Shown: positions 1-5,573 of the stretch, piece by piece
Layout of the letters: every line of letters starts with the position of its first letter
Position numbering within the stretch: position 1 is the first letter of the stretch
NCBI GenBank assembly: GCA_013698135.1
Contig: JACCVM010000191.1
Span: forward strand, 1 to 5,573
Length of the DNA stretch: 5,573 nucleotides
Direction: 5' to 3'
Origin: Euzebyaceae bacterium
GTDB taxonomy: Bacteria > Actinomycetota > Nitriliruptoria > Euzebyales > Egibacteraceae
Program-made: the position numbers and the translations under genes
Notes under the pieces: model-generated
Databases searched by the model: none
Told to the model about the DNA's origin: nothing
Seen by the model: the letters and a program-made list of their open reading frames with translations, nothing else

Positions 1-1444
1 AGTTGAAGTCCTTGAAGTACAGCAACTCCTTGTCGCCGTTGGCGTAGGTGACCTCCAGGAAGCGGTTCTCCTCGGCGTCGGAGTACATCCGCCGGCAGGT
101 CTCGCTGATCAGCCAGTCGACGGCGAGGTGCTCGTCGCCTCGCTCCTTGACCAGGTCCGGGTGCAACGGCAGGCCGGCGTGCAGGTAGACGGCGAAGATC
201 TCGCGCGCCGCGACCTCGTTTGGCCGCTCGATCTTGATCTTCACGTCCAGGCGGCCGGGGCGCAGGATTGCCGGGTCGATCATGTCCTCACGGTTGGACG
301 CGCCGATGACGATGACGTCTTTGAGCGTCTCCACGCCGTCGATCTCGCTGAGCAGCTGCGGCACGATCGTGGTTTCGACGTCCGATGACACGCCCGACCC
401 GCGGGTGCGGAAGATCGAGTCCATCTCGTCGAAGAAAACGATGACGGGGAAGCCTTCTTCGACCTTCTCCCTGGCGCGCTGGAAGATCAGGCGGATCTGC
501 CGTTCGGTCTCGCCGACGTACTTGTTCAGCAGCTCCGGGCCCTTGATGTTCAGGAAGTAGCTGCGCGCGTCGGCGCGCCCCTCCTTCTCGGCCACCCGCT
601 TGGCCAGGCTGTTGGCGACGGCTTTCGCGATCATCGTCTTGCCGCAGCCGGGCGGCCCGTACAGCAGGATGCCCTTGGGCGGGCGCAGCTCGTGCTCCAC
701 GAACAGGTCGGCGTGCAAGAAGGGCAGCTCGACGGCGTCCTGGATGGCCTCGATCTGCACGCTGAGGCCTCCGATGTCGTCGTAGGAGATGTCGGGCACT
801 TCCTCGAGCACCAGCTCCTCGACCTCTGGGCGGGGCAGCTTCTCCAGGGCGTAGTTGCTGCGGATGTCGACCAGCACCGAATCCCCGGCGCGCAGCAGTG
901 GCTCGTGGCACAGGGGCTCGGCGATGCGCACGACCTGCTCGTCGTCGGTGTGGCCGATGACGAGGAGTCGCTCGTCGTCGAGGCGCTCCTTGACCGTCAT
1001 CACCTCGCCGACCAACTCGAAGCGTGCCGCCTCGATGACGTTGAGCGCCTCGTTGAGCACGACCTCCTGGCCGCGCACCAGCCCGTCGACGGCGACCTCG
1101 GGACTGACGTGGACCCGCAGCTTGCGGCCCTGGGCGAAGATTTCCACGACCTCGGTGTCCAAGGCCTGCAGGAAGATTCCGAAGCCCGATGGCGGCGCGG
1201 ACAGCTTCTCGACCTGCTGCTTGAGTGCCACGATCTGCTCGCGAGCGTCGCGCAGGGTGTCGGCCAGCTTGGCGTTCTGCGTGCCGGCGGCCTGCAGCTG
1301 TCCCCTGGCCTCCAGCAGACGCTCCTCGAGGGCGCGAACACGGCTCGGCGAGTCATCCAGCCGCCGGCGCAGCAGCGCCGCCTCTTCTTCTAGAAAGCGC
1401 AGCTGCGTGCGAAGCTGCTGCAGCTCGACCTCGTGGGACGGCAT
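1..1444 (-). CDS. mpa: Proteasome-associated AAA+ ATPase Mpa/ARC (C-terminus outside the window)
   Basis: This is the hexameric ATPase that recognises Pup-tagged proteins, unfolds them and feeds them into the bacterial 20S proteasome in the cytoplasm. The frame is open for 481 codons from an ATG at 1444 to the window edge. Mycobacterial Mpa has about 609 residues, so roughly the last fifth, with the C-terminal proteasome-docking tail, is missing. Residues 1-80 look like a coiled coil rich in Leu, Glu and Arg, as expected for the Pup-binding region. About 90-205 should be the two OB-fold domains. The AAA+ domain shows Walker A GPPGCGKT (263-270), pore-loop region KYVGE (308-312), Walker B with FFDE (337-340), sensor-1 GASN (381-384) and RPGR (395-398). 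A GAAAGG ribosome site (1455-1460) lies 10 bases upstream. In many actinobacteria dop, pup and prcBA follow mpa, and they would lie off the left edge. The family call is secure. Confidence 0.96.
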   Translation of the reverse strand, partial: MPSHEVELQQLRTQLRFLEEEAALLRRRLDDSPSRVRALEERLLEARGQLQAAGTQNAKLADTLRDAREQIVALKQQVEKLSAPPSGFGIFLQALDTEVVEIFAQGRKLRVHVSPEVAVDGLVRGQEVVLNEALNVIEAARFELVGEVMTVKERLDDERLLVIGHTDDEQVVRIAEPLCHEPLLRAGDSVLVDIRSNYALEKLPRPEVEELVLEEVPDISYDDIGGLSVQIEAIQDAVELPFLHADLFVEHELRPPKGILLYGPPGCGKTMIAKAVANSLAKRVAEKEGRADARSYFLNIKGPELLNKYVGETERQIRLIFQRAREKVEEGFPVIVFFDEMDSIFRTRGSGVSSDVETTIVPQLLSEIDGVETLKDVIVIGASNREDMIDPAILRPGRLDVKIKIERPNEVAAREIFAVYLHAGLPLHPDLVKERGDEHLAVDWLISETCRRMYSDAEENRFLEVTYANGDKELLYFKDFN

Positions 1445-1530
1445 GGGAATCGAGCCTTTCGATGCGCGGTCCTCGAGACCCCGAGTATAGGGCGGCTCCG
1501 ACCGCGACTGACGTGGATGACCCGGCGACC
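1445..1530 (-). promoter_or_regulatory. Intergenic gap with a possible mpa promoter
   Basis: These 86 bases separate the end of the metal-transport operon from mpa. On the minus strand a TATACT hexamer (1489-1484) resembles a -10 box and would place a transcript start near 1477, leaving a short leader before the ribosome site. No convincing -35 box lies 16-18 bases upstream; the hexamer at 17 bases spacing, GTCAGT, is a poor match. I see no hairpin followed by a T run, so there is no sign of an intrinsic terminator. Read-through from the transport operon into mpa is possible. Promoter assignment is tentative. Confidence 0.35.
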
Positions 1531-3090
1531 TCACGGGTGGACTTGCCTGGTGGCTGTCGGGGCGACCCCCGACCCGTTGGTGTTTGCGTCCACGACGTAC
1601 ACCCGCGACGCAACCTCGGTCGGCAGGACCACCTCACGACCGTCGACCAGCGCCCGCACCCCGTCGCGGTCGTGGTGCAGAACCGTCACCAAGCGCTGCG
1701 GAAGGATGCCCGCCTGGACCATCGCGGCGAGCAGGTCGGCGCGGTCGTCACCGACCATCGTCACGATCCCTTGGCTGCCGATGTCGCGCTCGGCCAGCGG
1801 CCGTCCGGCGATCGCCGCCAGCTCCCCGGACGGCGAGGGGATGGGGTGGCCGTGCGGGTCCGTAACAGGCCGCCCGAGGATGCGGTCGATGTCGGACAGC
1901 TCGGCCTCGTCGACCTCGTGTTCGAGTTGTTCGGCGAGGTCGTGCAGCTCGTGCAGTGGCACGCCCTCGGCCTCGTGCACGTAGCGTTCCAGCAGCCGGT
2001 GGGTGCGAACCATGCGCAGCGCCTCGCGGCGCCCCTCGGTGGTCAACGCGGCCGAGTCGTGATCCAGGACGACGAGCCGGCGGCGGACCAGGCTCCGCAG
2101 CGGGGACCGGATCCGTCCGGCTCCGGCGCCCACCCGTTGCTCCAGGTCGCCCACGGGCGTGGAAGCGACCGGGTCGTCGGCGGAGAACAGCGCCTTGAGC
2201 ACATCCTCGGCCAGGGTGCGCTCCGCCGCGCGGTGCCGCCGGACCGCTCTGGCGACCACGCCGCCGCGCGGCCCGCAGAACAGCGCGAGCACGAAGCAGG
2301 CGGTGGCGACCAGCACGATCGCCGGACCCGACGCGACGTCGTAGTAGTAGGAGCCGTACAGCCCCCCGACCGCAGACACCGACCCGACCGCGGCCGCCAC
2401 CAGCATCATTGTCCGCAGCCGACTGGTCAGGAGCAACGCGGTGGCGCCCGGGGTCACGAGCATCGCCACCACCAGGATCAGCCCGACGGCCTGCAGTGAC
2501 GCCACGATCGTCGCCGACAACAAGGCCGTGAAGACGTACTGGAGTACGCCGACCTTCAGGCCGACGGCCTCGGCCATCAGCGGGTCGAAGCTCCACAGGT
2601 GGAACCACCGGTACCCAACGACGATGACCAGCAGCACCGCGGCGCCGGCCGACCCCGTCAGCCACAGGTCCGCCGACGACACGCCGAGCACGTTGCCGAA
2701 CAAGATGTGAAACAGGTCGATGCCCCGCGGCTTGGCCACCGAGATGATCGCCAGCCCGAGGGCGAACGTGGCGGTGAAGCAGATGCCCATCACCGCATCC
2801 AGCTTCACCGGCGAATTGCGCTCGATGTAGGTGATCGCCAGCCCGGTGAGCACCGCCACGACCAGCGCGCCCCAGAAGATCCCGGCCTGGCGGGCGAGCA
2901 GGTAGCCGACGGCGACGCCGAGCAGGACGGCGTGGCTGATTGCGTCACCCAGCAGGGCCTGATGGCGCACGACCAGAAGGCATGACAAGACCGCGGAGAC
3001 CACGCCGACGATCAAGGCCGCAGTGAGGCCGGCCCGCATGAACCCGTAGCGGGTCACGGGCTCGATGAACAGCGTCACGAGGTCGTTCAT
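1531..3090 (-). CDS. Metal (probably Mn) ABC transporter permease fused to a DtxR/MntR-like C-terminal module
   Basis: The protein has 519 residues, while ordinary ABC-3 permeases have about 270-300. Residues 1-275 form the membrane domain, with roughly eight or nine hydrophobic segments (about 18-41, 54-66, 70-89, 98-119, 142-160, 183-200, 201-222, 227-246 and 255-272). The family motif [11 protein letters not shown] (48-58) is present, and the EAVGLKV stretch (174-180) is a likely contact with the ATPase. Residues 294-500 align along their whole length with the soluble regulator encoded at 4771-5439. The module comprises a winged-helix-like part (about 294-352), a metal-binding and dimerization part (353-420) and an SH3/FeoA-like part (424-500). 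Residues 501-519 are an unassigned tail. The ATG overlaps the stop of the ATPase gene (ATGA), and the upstream ribosome site is weak, which fits translational coupling. The reading frame crosses the junction without a stop. Permease identity is secure; manganese as substrate is inferred from the neighbours. Confidence 0.93.
   Translation of the reverse strand: MNDLVTLFIEPVTRYGFMRAGLTAALIVGVVSAVLSCLLVVRHQALLGDAISHAVLLGVAVGYLLARQAGIFWGALVVAVLTGLAITYIERNSPVKLDAVMGICFTATFALGLAIISVAKPRGIDLFHILFGNVLGVSSADLWLTGSAGAAVLLVIVVGYRWFHLWSFDPLMAEAVGLKVGVLQYVFTALLSATIVASLQAVGLILVVAMLVTPGATALLLTSRLRTMMLVAAAVGSVSAVGGLYGSYYYDVASGPAIVLVATACFVLALFCGPRGGVVARAVRRHRAAERTLAEDVLKALFSADDPVASTPVGDLEQRVGAGAGRIRSPLRSLVRRRLVVLDHDSAALTTEGRREALRMVRTHRLLERYVHEAEGVPLHELHDLAEQLEHEVDEAELSDIDRILGRPVTDPHGHPIPSPSGELAAIAGRPLAERDIGSQGIVTMVGDDRADLLAAMVQAGILPQRLVTVLHHDRDGVRALVDGREVVLPTEVASRVYVVDANTNGSGVAPTATRQVHP
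1591..2211 (-). other. DtxR/MntR-like domain region within the permease gene (residues 294-500)
   Basis: This is the fused sensor module. By hand alignment, residues 359-422 match residues 73-136 of the operon's soluble regulator at 32 of 64 positions without gaps, including the shared ending DPHG-x-PIP. All MntR-type ligand positions are occupied: D296, H364, E368, H383, E387, E390 and H391. E387 replaces the Cys102 of DtxR, as in manganese-sensing MntR. The winged-helix stretch is poorer: where the soluble regulator has the typical SPPSVSAML recognition helix, this one has a Gly/Ala/Arg-rich [11 protein letters not shown] (321-331). Metal binding and dimerization therefore look preserved, while sequence-specific DNA binding is doubtful. 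What the module does is inference. Confidence 0.85.
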
Positions 3091-3869
3091 CCCGACGCCG
3101 CCCTGGGAGAGGCGCCGTTTGAGGGTTGACGCATCGCCGCCGCCAGCTGGGCGGGCACGGCGCCATAGGCGGCGCCGAGCGCCGCGGGGGTGAGCACCGC
3201 CGCCGCCGGCCCCGCGGCGACGACCCGCTGGGCCAGCAACAGCAGCCGGTCACACAGCGTGTCGATCGTCGACAGGTCGTGGTTGACGACGACGACACAG
3301 GCCCCGTCGGCGGCTAGATCACGCAGCAGGGTGCCGAGCAACGCGATCGTGAGCGCGTCGACGCCTGCGAACGGCTCGTCCAGCAGCAGCAGGGACGCCT
3401 CCTGCGCCAGCGCCCTGGCGAGGAAGACCCGCTGCTGTTGCCCACCGGACAGCTCACCGATCTGACGGCTGGCGTACTCGGTCAGGCCCACCCGGTCCAG
3501 CGCCTCGTCGATCTTGCGGCGGTCCTCGCCGCTGCGAGGGCGCAGTAACCCAAGGTGCGGGTAGCGGCCCATCGCCACGACCTCGTGCACCACCGCCGGG
3601 TAGTCCCAGTCGATCATCGAGCGTTGCGGCACGTAGGCGGTCCGCCGCCGCGCCGCAGCCGCCGGCCGGCCGCCGACGGTGACGACCCCGGTGTCGGGAC
3701 GGACCAATCCGAGCACGGCCTTAAGCAGTGTGGACTTGCCGGCGCCGTTGGGACCGATGACCCCGGTCACCGACCCGGCGGGCGCGTGGAAGGTGACCGC
3801 TCGCAGCGCCGGCCGCCGCCGGTAGGTGACCGTCAGTCCGCGGACCGCGAGATCCCCCGACGGGCTCAC
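3087..3869 (-). CDS. Metal (probably Mn/Zn family) ABC transporter ATP-binding protein
   Basis: This cytoplasmic subunit hydrolyses ATP to drive metal import through the permease encoded next to it. It has 260 residues, normal for the family. It shows Walker A GPNGAGKST (39-47), Q-loop Q82, signature LSGGQQQR (140-147), Walker B LLLLDEP (160-166), D-loop D171 and switch His197. The stretch RSMIDWDYP after the Q-loop, followed by MGRY, is typical of Mn/Zn-type (ZnuC/MntB-like) ATPases and separates it from siderophore or cobalamin ATPases. I chose the GTG at 3869 because GGAGG lies 6 bases upstream, the protein then begins at the usual point, and the GTG overlaps the binding-protein stop as GTGA. 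The frame is open further upstream, but that part lies inside the binding-protein gene. The C-terminal 25 residues or so are Ala-rich and variable. The stop overlaps the permease start. Confidence 0.95.
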   Translation of the reverse strand: MSPSGDLAVRGLTVTYRRRPALRAVTFHAPAGSVTGVIGPNGAGKSTLLKAVLGLVRPDTGVVTVGGRPAAAARRRTAYVPQRSMIDWDYPAVVHEVVAMGRYPHLGLLRPRSGEDRRKIDEALDRVGLTEYASRQIGELSGGQQQRVFLARALAQEASLLLLDEPFAGVDALTIALLGTLLRDLAADGACVVVVNHDLSTIDTLCDRLLLLAQRVVAAGPAAAVLTPAALGAAYGAVPAQLAAAMRQPSNGASPRAASG

Positions 3870-4774
3870 CCTTCGCCTCCGAGTCCTGCGACGATGGCCC
3901 GCGCGTTGGCACGCATCATGCCGACGTAGGTGTCGGCGCCGCTGCCCGGCTCGCCCACCGAGTCGCCGTACAGCGGCTCGCCGATCGCCACCTGCGCGTC
4001 TCGGGCGACGCGCTCGATGAGGTCGGGGTTGACCGTGGACTCCAGAAAGATTGTCGGCACTTCCGCGGCGCGGATCAGATCGATCAGGGCGCTGACCGCC
4101 TGCGCACTCGGCTCCTCCTCGGTGGTGACGCCGATCACGGTGCCAAGCACCTCCAGCCCGAAGTGCTCCGCGAAGTAGCTGTAGGCATCGTGGCTGGTGA
4201 CCAGCCTGCGTCGCTGCACCGGGATGGTGGCGATCTGCTGGGCGAGTTCGACGTCGAGCTGCTCCAGTTCGCCGCGATAGGCCTCGGCGTTGCGGGTGTA
4301 GTCCTGGGCGTGCTGCGGGTCGGCGGCGGCGAAGGCCTCCTCGATCGCGGTGACGTAACCCTCGGCGACCAGCGGCGGCACCATCCACAGATGCGGATCG
4401 AGTACCCCGCCGCGCTGTGTCGACGCGCGCTCGGCGATGCCGTCGGTGAGGATGACCAGCTGGCCCTCGACGTTCTCAGCCAGCGGCCCGAACCACGGCG
4501 ACAGCCCAAGTCCGTTGTCGAGCACGACATCGGCGTCGGTGATGCGGGCGGCGTCCGAAGGTGCCGGTTGGAAAGTGTGGGGGTCGCCGCCGACGTCGAC
4601 AAGCGTGTCGACCGTCACGTGCTCTCCGCCGACCGCCTCCGCGAAGTCGCTGAACACGCTCATGGTCGAGACCACCGCCAGACCGCTCTCCCGCGCGTCC
4701 GACACCGTCGGCGCGCAGCCGCCGGCCAGCAGCGCCAGCAGCGTGATTACGGTCACGGCCATGTGCCCCGTCAC
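3866..4774 (-). CDS. Metal ABC transporter substrate-binding lipoprotein (cluster 9, probably manganese)
   Basis: This protein captures the metal outside the membrane and hands it to the permease. It has 302 residues from a GTG at 4774. A short hydrophobic signal ends in a lipobox-like LLAGGC with C20 as the lipidation site. Family features follow: GGDPHTFQP with H66, DPHLW with H128, SHDAY (194-198), a TEEE motif (218-221) and YGDS with D271. His, His, Glu and Asp at these places match the PsaA/MntC-type manganese set. ZnuA-type zinc binders usually have a third His instead of the Glu and often a His-rich loop, which is absent here. The GTG overlaps the regulator stop as GTGA, and GAGG lies 8 bases upstream. 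An ATG at 4762 is an alternative start, giving 298 residues but no good ribosome site. Iron or zinc cannot be excluded. Confidence 0.93.
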   Translation of the reverse strand: MTGHMAVTVITLLALLAGGCAPTVSDARESGLAVVSTMSVFSDFAEAVGGEHVTVDTLVDVGGDPHTFQPAPSDAARITDADVVLDNGLGLSPWFGPLAENVEGQLVILTDGIAERASTQRGGVLDPHLWMVPPLVAEGYVTAIEEAFAAADPQHAQDYTRNAEAYRGELEQLDVELAQQIATIPVQRRRLVTSHDAYSYFAEHFGLEVLGTVIGVTTEEEPSAQAVSALIDLIRAAEVPTIFLESTVNPDLIERVARDAQVAIGEPLYGDSVGEPGSGADTYVGMMRANARAIVAGLGGEG

Positions 4775-5439
4775 GGCTCCTGCCTCAGCACGGTGCCGTG
4801 GACCAGGTGGCTCAGCGCCGTGCCCAGCGCGTGGCGCTGCCCGTCGAGGCGCACCCACAAGGGGCCGCCGAACGGTGCCCAGTCGGTGACCTCCAGGACC
4901 ACGCCCGGCTTGATGCCGAGCTCGGCGAGGTAGCGCAGTGCGGCGCTGTCGCGATCGGAAACCCGCTCCACCCGGAAGTGGTCGCCGGCGTGGGCGGTGG
5001 CCAGCGGGTCTGACCACGACTCGTGGTGGGCGCCGGAGCGCGGGGGGATCGGGTCGCCGTGAGGGTCATGGGTCGGGTGGCCCAGCACGGCGTCGATGCG
5101 CTCCTCAAGGCGGTCGCTGACGGCGTGCTCGAGCACCTCCGCCTCGGCGTGGACCTCGTCCCACGGCACTCCGACGACGTCGGCCAGGAAGGTCTCGATC
5201 AACCGGTGACGGCGCACCACGCGCAGAGCTTGTTGACGCCCGCGTGGCGTCAGCGTCACCCGCCGGCCGGCGGGGCGTTCCACCAGCTGCTCGGCGGTCA
5301 GGCGCTTGAGCATGGCCGAGACCGAGGGCGGCGACAGGCCCAGGCGCCGGGCCAGCGCCGTCGTGGTCACCGCCTCACCATGGGTGTGCATGGCGAACAC
5401 TGTCTTGAGGTAGTCCTCCGTGGCGATCGTCGGTGCCAC
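4771..5439 (-). CDS. mntR: Manganese-responsive DtxR-family repressor, MntR type
   Basis: This is a soluble metal-sensing regulator of 222 residues that probably represses its own operon when manganese is abundant. Residues 1-65 form the winged helix, with recognition helix SPPSVSAMLKRL (36-47). Residues 66-135 are the metal-binding and dimerization domain, and about 150-222 an SH3/FeoA-like domain. Ligand positions, offset by one from DtxR, are D9, H78, E82, H97, E101, E104 and H105. Asp at the DtxR Met10 site and Glu at the Cys102 site are hallmarks of MntR rather than the iron sensors DtxR/IdeR. The segment around WDEVHAEAEVLEHAVSDRL closely resembles mycobacterial MntR (SirR) as I remember it. 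The GTG start at 5439 has GAAGGA (5446-5451) 6 bases upstream. The frame stays open to 5565, but that stretch crosses the likely promoter. The gene leads the operon, next to inverted repeats. Confidence 0.93.
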   Translation of the reverse strand: MAPTIATEDYLKTVFAMHTHGEAVTTTALARRLGLSPPSVSAMLKRLTAEQLVERPAGRRVTLTPRGRQQALRVVRRHRLIETFLADVVGVPWDEVHAEAEVLEHAVSDRLEERIDAVLGHPTHDPHGDPIPPRSGAHHESWSDPLATAHAGDHFRVERVSDRDSAALRYLAELGIKPGVVLEVTDWAPFGGPLWVRLDGQRHALGTALSHLVHGTVLRQEP

Positions 5440-5445
5440 ACCGCA

Positions 5446-5451
5446 TCCTTC
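5446..5451 (-). promoter_or_regulatory. Ribosome binding site that decides the mntR start
   Basis: GAAGGA on the minus strand sits 6 bases before the GTG at 5439. It is the only good ribosome site upstream of the conserved winged helix, and it favours the GTG over the in-frame ATG at 5565. Confidence 0.75.
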
Positions 5452-5466
5452 GGTAGCTCTCCGCCC

Positions 5467-5481
5467 TATAGTATGGCTATA
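5467..5481. repeat. Inverted repeat TATAG-N5-CTATA beside a GAACGTTC palindrome
   Basis: A perfect 5-base inverted repeat with a 5-base spacer covers the candidate -10 of the mntR promoter. It is followed one base later by the 8-base palindrome GAACGTTC (5483-5490). Either could be a second regulator site in the promoter spacer. AT-rich promoter elements also produce such symmetry by chance, so this is a weak call. Confidence 0.35.
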
Positions 5482-5496
5482 CGAACGTTCTGTATT
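5468..5496 (-). promoter_or_regulatory. Candidate promoter of the mntR-transporter operon
   Basis: On the minus strand TACTAT (5473-5468) resembles a -10 box. Seventeen bases upstream is AATACA (5496-5491), a weak -35 match (3 of 6). This local AT-rich stretch stands out in otherwise very GC-rich DNA, and it ends about 28 bases before the GTG start. The -35 overlaps the ATTAG/CTAAT inverted repeat, which would suit repression. Other alignments of -10 and -35 hexamers are possible here, so the exact elements are uncertain, although a promoter in this region is likely. Confidence 0.5.
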
Positions 5497-5509
5497 AGTC
5501 ACAGCTAAT
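5494..5509. promoter_or_regulatory. Candidate MntR operator: ATTAG-N6-CTAAT
   Basis: This is a perfect 5-base inverted repeat with a 6-base spacer. The TTAG/CTAA half-sites recall the half-sites of DtxR/IdeR boxes, but the spacing is shorter than in the 19-base iron box. It lies about 55 bases before mntR and overlaps the possible -35. Autoregulation by MntR of its operon is common, so this is my first choice of operator. It rests on symmetry and position only. Confidence 0.45.
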
Positions 5510-5528
5510 GTTCGGAGGGCAGCGCCCG

Positions 5529-5573
5529 ATGGCTTGGTACCGCAGCGGCCCCGCGTCACGACCAACTCGGTCG
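5529..5573 (+). CDS. Possible start of a divergent gene, cut by the window edge
   Basis: An ATG at 5529 on the plus strand is preceded by GGAGGG (5514-5519) with 9 bases between, a good ribosome site. Fifteen codons follow without a stop before the window ends (MAWYRSGPASRPTRS). If real, this gene is transcribed away from mntR and shares its regulatory region. Fifteen codons are too few to recognise a family or prove coding, and open frames are frequent in GC-rich DNA. Confidence 0.35.
   Translation, partial: MAWYRSGPASRPTRS

Noticed and set aside
1471..1480. CTCGAG-centred partial palindrome in the mpa leader, considered as a terminator or operator
   Set aside because: The symmetry breaks after the central 6 bases, and there is no T run after it on the minus strand.
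1486..1495. TATAGGGCGG shared, in inverted orientation, with the mntR upstream region (5461-5470)
   Set aside because: Chance repeats of 10 bases are expected within 5.5 kb. The two copies have opposite orientations relative to their genes, so a shared promoter element is unlikely.
2257..2259. Internal GTG in the permease gene that could start a free MntR-like protein
   Set aside because: It sits just before the fused module at residue 278, but no ribosome site precedes it, and GTG codons are common here.
1225..2499. Long plus-strand open frame of 424 codons
   Set aside because: It lies opposite the 5' end of mpa and the permease, is rich in Arg, Gly, Pro and His, and shows no domain. It is a typical antisense frame in GC-rich DNA.
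3870..4388. N-terminal extension of the ATPase frame
   Set aside because: The added residues are Arg/Gly-rich and overlap the binding-protein gene. The family start fits the GTG at 3869.
5517..5527. GGGC-AGC-GCCC mini-hairpin near the right edge
   Set aside because: A 4-base stem is too short to support a terminator and is expected by chance in GC-rich DNA.
5440..5565. N-terminal extension of the mntR frame to an ATG at 5565
   Set aside because: It would add 42 residues not seen in the family and would cover the AT-rich promoter and inverted repeats. The GTG at 5439 has a proper ribosome site.
1..5573. tRNA or rRNA genes, CRISPR arrays, insertion sequences, attachment sites
   Set aside because: I saw no repeated spacers, transposase-like coding, terminal repeats or cloverleaf-like segments. 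Coding sequence fills nearly the whole window.

Overview
The window is GC-rich DNA from an actinobacterium or close relative. The main evidence is a gene for the Mpa/ARC proteasomal AAA+ ATPase, a family essentially confined to Actinobacteria and a few lineages that acquired their proteasome. The GC-biased codon use, GTG starts and a Mycobacterium-like MntR agree with this. I cannot name the genus; a deep-branching actinobacterium is a guess.

Layout: all well-supported genes lie on the minus strand, so transcription runs from high to low coordinates. Positions 5440-5573 hold a regulatory region with several AT-rich inverted repeats, and possibly the first codons of a divergent plus-strand gene. 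Then come four tightly packed genes. They are an MntR-type regulator of the DtxR family (5439-4771), a lipoprotein metal-binding protein of the cluster 9 (ZnuA/PsaA) family (4774-3866), an ABC ATPase (3869-3087) and an ABC-3 family permease (3090-1531). Each start overlaps the preceding stop by 4 bases (GTGA, GTGA, ATGA), so this is one translationally coupled operon. After an 86-base gap comes mpa (1444 to beyond base 1), whose C-terminus is cut by the window edge. No gene-free stretch exceeds 300 bases.

How it works together: the binding protein captures a divalent metal outside the membrane, the permease moves it and the ATPase supplies energy. Ligand residues in both the binding protein (His, His, a Glu-rich motif, Asp) and the regulator (Asp and Glu where DtxR has Met and Cys) point to manganese. 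MntR probably represses the operon when manganese is plentiful.

The standout is the 519-residue permease. After the membrane domain it carries a full DtxR/MntR-like module: a winged-helix-like region, a metal-binding and dimerization domain, and an SH3/FeoA-like domain. The MntR-type metal ligands are retained, while the DNA-recognition helix looks degenerate. The operon therefore encodes two manganese sensors, one soluble and one tethered to the transporter. I infer that the tethered one may gate transport directly, or act as a membrane-anchored regulator. I recall ABC-3/DtxR fusions being annotated in other bacteria, so the architecture may not be unique, but I know of no established function for it.
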